Assembly: GCF_034439435.1 (NCBI RefSeq)
Contig: NZ_JAPCKJ010000005.1
Coordinates: 124,001 to 188,000 of the forward strand
Length of the DNA stretch: 64,000 nucleotides
Direction: 5' to 3'
From: Sarcina sp034439435
GTDB lineage: Bacteria; Bacillota; Clostridia; Clostridiales; Clostridiaceae
Positions 59,550 through 64,000 of this stretch are shown in pieces (the first letter of the stretch is position 1; each line of letters starts with the position of its first letter). The notes beneath the pieces are model-generated. The model was not told the origin of the DNA, did not search any database, and saw only the letters and a program-made list of their open reading frames with translations. The translations under genes were made by a program, and so were the position numbers.

Positions 59550-60719
59550 TTATTTAAATGATTTGTTTAAGATAGATACAACATCTTCATCAGTTATTAC
59601 AATTGGATCTACTTGAAATAATCCACCCATAGTTTCTCTTGCATTCCTAGCATACTTCTCCATATCTTCTTTTTTAATTTCCCAATCAGACATCTTTAAA
59701 TTGTCAACTCCACAGCCTTTCATTAAGTCTTTTAAAGCTACAACAAAATCCATAGCTTTGTTAGCATCTTTTTTACCTAGAGCTTTAGCCATGTCTATCA
59801 TTCTATCATCGTATTTTCCACTTTGAGCAATATGAGTATAATAAGCCTCACTTATCATTATTAATCCAGCTCCATGAGTAAGTTCAGGATGATATGCGCT
59901 TAATGCATGTTCAATTGAATGTTCTGATGTACACCCTGAAGTTGATTCAACAAGACCTGATAATGTGTTAGCTAAAGCAACATCCGATCTTGCCTCTTCG
60001 TCATTTCCATCTTCAACAGCTTTAGCTAATGACTTACCTATTAACTCAATAGCTTTAATAGCATACATATCACTTATAGCATAAGCAGTATTATTTAAAT
60101 ATCCCTCTGTGCTATGGAATAAAGCATCAAATCCTTGAAATGCTGTTAGCATTGGAGGCACTGTCATCATTAATTCTGGATCAACTATTGATAAAGTAGG
60201 AAATGTTTTTTCATAACCAAAGCCTATTTTTTCATTAGTATCTTCATTTGTTATTACAGTCCATGGATCAGCCTCTGTTCCAGTGCCTGCTGTAGTCGTA
60301 ATAGCTACTATAGGAAGTGGATTGTTTTTAACTTCAAATCCTTTTCCTGTTCCTCCATCGATATAATCCCAATAATCACCTTCATTTGTAGCTATTACAG
60401 CTATGCTCTTAGCCGTATCAATACTGCTTCCGCCTCCTAGTCCTATAACAAAGTCACATTCATTATCTTTTGCTATTTTAGCACCCTCCATAACATGTGA
60501 TTTTATTGGATTTGGAAGAATCTTATCAAATAAAATATATTCAATATTAGCTAATTCTAGTTGTTCTTCTAGCCTTCTCAAATATCCAAATTTCTTTGTT
60601 GATTTTCCTGAAGATATTATTATCAAAGCTTTCTTTCCTGGTAACTTCTCCTTATGAAGATTATTTAATTGTCCTTTTCCGAATAAAAGTCTTGTTGGCA
60701 TGTAATAATTAAAATTCAT
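59550..60719 (-). CDS. Iron-containing alcohol dehydrogenase
   Basis: 389 residues, complete. Group III Fe-ADH: nucleotide loop FVIGLGGGSSIDTAKSIAV, TTTAGTGTEADPWTVI, and the metal-binding His series in GFDALFHSTEGYL, SEHSIEHALSAYHPELTHGAG. Likely a butanol/ethanol or aldehyde dehydrogenase; exact substrate not assignable. Expressed from a MerR-type promoter at 60760-60790. Confidence 0.93.
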   Translation of the reverse strand: MNFNYYMPTRLLFGKGQLNNLHKEKLPGKKALIIISSGKSTKKFGYLRRLEEQLELANIEYILFDKILPNPIKSHVMEGAKIAKDNECDFVIGLGGGSSIDTAKSIAVIATNEGDYWDYIDGGTGKGFEVKNNPLPIVAITTTAGTGTEADPWTVITNEDTNEKIGFGYEKTFPTLSIVDPELMMTVPPMLTAFQGFDALFHSTEGYLNNTAYAISDMYAIKAIELIGKSLAKAVEDGNDEEARSDVALANTLSGLVESTSGCTSEHSIEHALSAYHPELTHGAGLIMISEAYYTHIAQSGKYDDRMIDMAKALGKKDANKAMDFVVALKDLMKGCGVDNLKMSDWEIKKEDMEKYARNARETMGGLFQVDPIVITDEDVVSILNKSFK

Positions 60720-60759
60720 ATTCCCATCTCCTTTTAGAATACCTTTTATTTATATCTTT

Positions 60760-60790
60760 ATCATAACTCTTAGAGTAAACTCCAAGTCAA
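60760..60790 (-). promoter_or_regulatory. MerR-type promoter of the alcohol dehydrogenase
   Basis: On the minus strand TTGACT (60785-60790), 19-bp spacer, TATGAT (60760-60765). The spacer holds the dyad CTTGGAGTTTACTCTAAG (60769-60786), one mismatch from a perfect palindrome. A 19-bp spacer with such a dyad is typical of MerR-family activators (AdhR/NmlR kind respond to aldehydes). No merR-like gene is in the window. Confidence 0.68.
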
Positions 60791-60840
60791 GATATTATAA
60801 TTCCTTCTAACATTTATATTCTAAAAATCAGAATTTAATA

Positions 60841-60873
60841 TAAAAAAAGGAATGACTAATCATTCCTTTTTTT
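60841..60873. terminator. Bidirectional terminator after the antiporter
   Basis: AAAAAAAGGAATGACTAATCATTCCTTTTTTTA: stem AAGGAATGA / TCATTCCTT with runs on both sides. Confidence 0.85.
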
Positions 60874-60891
60874 ATGACAACAAATCCTATA

Positions 60892-62331
60892 CTATTTTAT
60901 TTCCTCTAAAAACTTATTCATAATTTCACTATTTTCACTTGTTAAAACCAATGTATCACTAGGTTTAATAATAGTAAATCCTTTTGGAATAACAACCTTA
61001 TTCTCTCTTTTTATCATAACAATTAAAATTTCATCTGGAATTTCTGAATCCATTATAGCTTTATTTACAATCTTATTGTTCTCTCCAACTTTGACTTCAA
61101 ATATATAGTCTTTTATCCTATTTTTAAGCTTCTTTTTATTCTCACTTTCATCATTTTCATGACATATTAGATCTAATTTCTTTGCAAACCAAGGTATTAA
61201 TGTTCCCTGAATTGCTACTGAGAATAATGCAATAAAGAATATAATATGAAAAATATCATTTTCAATTGCTGAAGTCCTAGTTATTGCATATATAGCAAAA
61301 ACTAATGAAGCTGCTCCTCTAAGACCAACCCAAGATATGAATACTTGCTCCTTTATAGGAACTTTAAACCAACTTAATATTGAGAATACAGCTATTGGTC
61401 TTCCTACCAATATCAAAAATATTGAAATAGCTATTCCCTCAAATGCAACGCTTGGAAGTTGTGATGGAAATGCTAAAAGTCCTAACATAAAAAATAGCAT
61501 TATCTGCATTATCCATGATAACCCATCAAAAAACTGATTTAAACTCTTCTTGTGAGGTATTTTAGAGTTTCCCATTACTATACCAGCAATAAAGACACTT
61601 AAGTATCCATTTCCACCTAAAAATTCACTGATTGAATAAGCCAAAATAGCCACTGTTATAGTGAATATAGGATATAATCCCTCAATTTCAAACTCTACTT
61701 TTCTTAATATAAAAACTGCAAGCTTTGATAAAAGAAAACCAACTGCTACACCAAAAACCACTTGTTTAAATATCATACCAACAAGTCCGATACCTATTGA
61801 TTCATTGCTTGTAATAAAAATTAACATAACACTTGTTAGCATATATGCAGTTGGATCGTTACTTCCACTTTCAAACTCTACTAATGTATCAATATTATTT
61901 TTTAGCTTTAAATTTCTTGAACGTAAAATGGACATAACTGAAGCTGCATCTGTAGAAGCAACAATACATCCTAATAATAATCCTTCAAATATGCTTGTTT
62001 TCAATACAAAATAACAAAATAGACCTGTAAGTCCTGCGGTTATTACAACACCTAAGGTAGACAACATAATTGCAGGCACAGATATAGTCTTTGCCTTTTT
62101 CCACTCAGTGCAAAAACCACCATAAAACATTATAAATACCAAGGCTATTGATGATAAAGAATAGGTAATATTATAGTTATCAAAATATATTCCACCAATA
62201 CCATCAGATCCAAATAGCATCCCTATTATAATAAATACTAAAAGTACAGGCACCCCCCACTTATAAAAAATCTTACTAGATATTATGCATGTAAGTAGTA
62301 CTAGTCCACTTAGTATCATTAAATTCACCAT
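60892..62331 (-). CDS. CPA1-type cation/proton antiporter with TrkA-C domain
   Basis: 479 residues. Residues 1-400 form 12-13 membrane segments with the family's GGNGYLSVFIAGIVMGN, CIVASTDAASVMSILRSR, ESGSNDPTAYMLTSVML and SWVGLRGAASLVFAIYA. The C-terminal 75 residues are a TrkA-C domain (VGENNKIVNKAIMDSEIPDEILIVMI) as in NhaP2 (CvrA) K+/H+ antiporters. I start it at ATG 62331 (MVNLM) with AAGGGGGTA upstream; an earlier in-frame start at 62406 has no Shine-Dalgarno. Confidence 0.88.
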   Translation of the reverse strand: MVNLMILSGLVLLTCIISSKIFYKWGVPVLLVFIIIGMLFGSDGIGGIYFDNYNITYSLSSIALVFIMFYGGFCTEWKKAKTISVPAIMLSTLGVVITAGLTGLFCYFVLKTSIFEGLLLGCIVASTDAASVMSILRSRNLKLKNNIDTLVEFESGSNDPTAYMLTSVMLIFITSNESIGIGLVGMIFKQVVFGVAVGFLLSKLAVFILRKVEFEIEGLYPIFTITVAILAYSISEFLGGNGYLSVFIAGIVMGNSKIPHKKSLNQFFDGLSWIMQIMLFFMLGLLAFPSQLPSVAFEGIAISIFLILVGRPIAVFSILSWFKVPIKEQVFISWVGLRGAASLVFAIYAITRTSAIENDIFHIIFFIALFSVAIQGTLIPWFAKKLDLICHENDESENKKKLKNRIKDYIFEVKVGENNKIVNKAIMDSEIPDEILIVMIKRENKVVIPKGFTIIKPSDTLVLTSENSEIMNKFLEEIK

Positions 62332-62478
62332 ATTAAAGTACCCCCTTAAATTTATTTGCAAATACCTCTTTATTTTTTCCTCGACTTTTAAATTTGATTT
62401 CCCCAATTATACTTTTTATATTAAATTATAATTTTTAAGATTTTATGTGCTTAAAATTAAAAATATAAAAAAAATAAA

Positions 62479-62512
62479 AAAACTGCTGTTAACTTAGTTA
62501 TCAGCAGTTAAT
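62479..62512 (-). terminator. Terminator after the small membrane protein gene
   Basis: AACTGCTGTTAACT / AGTTATCAGCAGTT stem (one bulge) with T-run on the minus strand; about 50 bp after the stop at 62561. Confidence 0.75.
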
Positions 62513-62560
62513 AAATTATAATTTTTAATACTCTCAATTTTGTTATATAAATCTTTAAAA

Positions 62561-62923
62561 TTACATAACTTTAGTAGGAATTACTGCATCTATAATTCCA
62601 ATAACTAAAGCGGCTAATAACGCACCTATAATAGATACACTCATGCTTGGAACTAAGAATTGTGTTACGTATATTATTATTGCAGCAATTATAAATCCTT
62701 TTATTCCTTTACCAAAAGGTGATGCATCAACACCCATAAATAATTCTACTAAATAATCTAGTACTGATATTATAACAGCAGCTATTAAAAATGGCCAAAA
62801 TCCCTTTATTGAAAAACCTGGAGTTACAAATGATGTTACTAATAAAACTATTGCAACTAATATGAATCTTCCTATCCATTTTAATATGCTACCTTCACCT
62901 TTTTTATTATTTTCGTTTCCCAT
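62561..62923 (-). CDS. Phage-holin-family (YvlD-like) small membrane protein
   Basis: 120 residues, four predicted helices: LKWIGRFILVAIVLLVTSFV, FWPFLIAAVIISVLDYLVEL, GKGIKGFIIAAIIIYVTQFL, and SIIGALLAALVIGIIDAVIP. Pfam-style phage holin superfamily IV/YvlD group, usually chromosomal and of unknown function; no endolysin is nearby. I start it at ATG 62923 (MGNEN) after AAAGGAGGAA; an in-frame start 14 codons upstream lies before that Shine-Dalgarno. Confidence 0.8.
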   Translation of the reverse strand: MGNENNKKGEGSILKWIGRFILVAIVLLVTSFVTPGFSIKGFWPFLIAAVIISVLDYLVELFMGVDASPFGKGIKGFIIAAIIIYVTQFLVPSMSVSIIGALLAALVIGIIDAVIPTKVM

Positions 62924-63473
62924 AAGATTTCCTCCTTTGATAAAATTATGTTTTTTACAAAACACCTTTTAAATTATTATTTTAACTTAATCCATAAAAC
63001 TATATCTAATTTCCAAGTATTGATTGAATAATTAGATATTAATTGTAAAATAAGTAATACATGTTTATATAATTACTTATTTTATTTACACTTATATGTT
63101 GACCACTATATGAAATAATATTCTCTATAATGTTTTTAAGATTAAAATTTTCTATAAAAACTTACTTTATAATATAAATATTAATACTACTGATATCTTT
63201 AAAATTTGTAATGATAAAATTAACTCTTACTTCTTCTTTCAATTTTATCCTATGTATAATCATGACGACTATAAGTCTACTAATCAATGAGCGTATCATT
63301 GTGGTCAAATCACCTTAACTCAAGCTAATACATATGATAATTAATAATCAATATTCTTTAAAAATTATAAAAGTGAGTTTAGATAAATATACAAACTCAC
63401 TTCTAAAATAAAAAAGATATAAAAGTAGGTTTAACCTTCTACTTTTATATCCGTTTATTATATATTTTATTTT
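62924..63473. other. Long intergenic region
   Basis: 550 bp, mostly AT-rich. The hairpin AAGTGAGTTT/AAACTCACTT at 63373-63401 and the terminator at 63415-63449 lie at its right end. A 45-codon minus-strand frame (63162-63299; AAGGTGAT upstream) uses rare codons, is weak, and is not annotated. The middle (63240-63320) is less AT-rich and may be decayed coding DNA. Confidence 0.35.
63415..63449 (-). terminator. Terminator of the CPA2 antiporter gene
   Basis: ATAAAAGTAGGTTTAA / CCTTCTACTTTTAT imperfect stem with flanking A and T runs, 24 bp after the gene's stop. Confidence 0.72.
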
Positions 63474-64000
63474 CTAGGTACTTAATCCTCCTGTATTAGA
63501 CTCTTCTTTCACTTGAATTTCTCCAGACATTTTAAATGCTTGCTTAGCTAAAAATACTGCTATAATCTCATTTATAACTGCCGCCGCTGCAATAGTACCT
63601 TGTATCATCATGGCGTACTCTGGCTCAAATGGAAATAATGCATCAACTGCAATTCCTGTAAATATAAGAGATACTCCTGAGTGAGGTAAAAGAGATAAAC
63701 CCAAATATTTACATACCTTATCATCAGCTTTTACCAACTTACCACTTGTGTAAGCACCTAATATCTTACCAATTCCACGAGATACTATATATATTACAGT
63801 AAGTAATCCTGCACCAAATATTAAATTATAATCTAGTGGTGCTCCTAAATTTACTACCATTACAACTAAACCTATGCCTATTATAGGATTAAAAAGTTCC
63901 ATTATCTCATTTAATCTTTCTTTTTCAACTTTATTTACAATAATAGCGAAGAAAGATATACCAGAAAGTAATAAGTTTATTGATAGTATATTATCATTTA
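63474..64000 (-). CDS. CPA2-type cation/proton antiporter (5' end beyond window)
   Basis: C-terminal 175 residues; the frame is open to the window end, with no stop from 64000 to 63477. Membrane segments are NIIIGIGLVVMVV-type (PIIGIGLVVMVVNLGAPL), LIFGAGLLTVIYIVSR, the conserved KYLGLSLLPHSGVSLIFTGIAVD, and a last helix near MIQGTIAAAAVINEIIAVFL. The LLP(H/Q)xGV stretch marks Kef/NapA-like sodium or potassium/proton antiporters. Substrate ion unknown. The Met at 63902 is internal, not the real start. Confidence 0.82.
   Translation of the reverse strand, partial: NDNILSINLLLSGISFFAIIVNKVEKERLNEIMELFNPIIGIGLVVMVVNLGAPLDYNLIFGAGLLTVIYIVSRGIGKILGAYTSGKLVKADDKVCKYLGLSLLPHSGVSLIFTGIAVDALFPFEPEYAMMIQGTIAAAAVINEIIAVFLAKQAFKMSGEIQVKEESNTGGLST

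Noticed and set aside
62561..62923. Holin of a prophage
   Set aside because: The family name includes holin, but no endolysin or phage structural gene is near; it fits the chromosomal YvlD-like group.
63162..63299. 45-aa minus-strand frame
   Set aside because: An AAGGTGAT box precedes it, but codon use is unlike the neighbours and the product resembles nothing I know; left as part of the intergenic entry.
1..64000. tRNA, rRNA, CRISPR, IS or prophage
   Set aside because: I saw no tRNA cloverleaf, rRNA stretch, regularly spaced repeat array, transposase or integrase.

Overview
The window is about 64 kb of very AT-rich, gene-dense, low-GC Firmicute chromosome. The spore-germination cluster cspA-cspB-cspC-sleC, the clostridial glutamine synthetase, hybrid cluster protein, rubredoxin and a monomeric [FeFe] hydrogenase point to an anaerobic, spore-forming Clostridium. 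The csp/sleC order is the one known from Clostridium perfringens, which is my best guess. There is no rRNA, tRNA, IS element, prophage or CRISPR array. Most genes lie on the minus strand.

Layout. 1-6.6 kb: sleC (cut by the window edge) and three Csp subtilases. 6.7-9.9 kb: XRE regulator, DUF3783, cyclophilin, DUF4325 and murI. 10-12.1 kb: glnA on +. 12.1-13.3 kb: a small YciI-like gene behind LexA boxes, then vanZ. 13.3-14 kb: non-coding DNA with five perfect DnaA boxes. 14-18.6 kb: carAB behind a PyrR attenuator. 18.7-19.8 kb: a candidate small RNA and a tyrosine-rich repeat protein with a sigma-K-like promoter. 20-22.2 kb: [FeFe] hydrogenase and 3-methyladenine DNA glycosylase. 22.4-31.3 kb: a sigma-54/LevR-type sugar locus (PTS IIA/IIB/IIC, GH4, MupG-like hydrolase, BadF-type amino-sugar kinase, activator). 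31.5-35.4 kb: proBA and two SDRs. 35.6-40.6 kb: purine permease, a small Asn-rich protein, hcp and a YjiH transporter. 40.6-44.4 kb: metY-metA-hom behind a SAM-I riboswitch. 44.5-48.3 kb: stay-green homologue, maltose acetyltransferase, msrA and a solitary adenine methyltransferase. 48.4-52.7 kb: two YhgE/Pip proteins. 53-58.2 kb: rubredoxin, PhnA-like protein and a two-component/ABC module. 58.4-64 kb: TRM11-like methylase, iron alcohol dehydrogenase, a cation antiporter, a small membrane protein and a second antiporter cut by the window edge.

The most informative signals are regulatory and were read directly from the bases: a perfect CodY box, LexA boxes inside a promoter, a 19-bp-spaced MerR-type promoter, an FNR/CRP-type dyad at -41.5 of hcp, two sigma-54 promoters, a PyrR attenuator, a SAM-I riboswitch, and the DnaA-box cluster far from any visible dnaA. 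Together they tie several poorly known genes to defined regulons: the 94-aa gene to SOS, the DUF4325 gene to CodY, and the tyrosine-rich protein to late sporulation.

Several starts were moved to the codon that has a proper Shine-Dalgarno: vanZ, metY, maa, the methyltransferase, phnA, PTS IIA, the ABC ATPase, the NhaP-type antiporter and the small membrane protein. Rubredoxin, at 53 aa, was found by direct reading.
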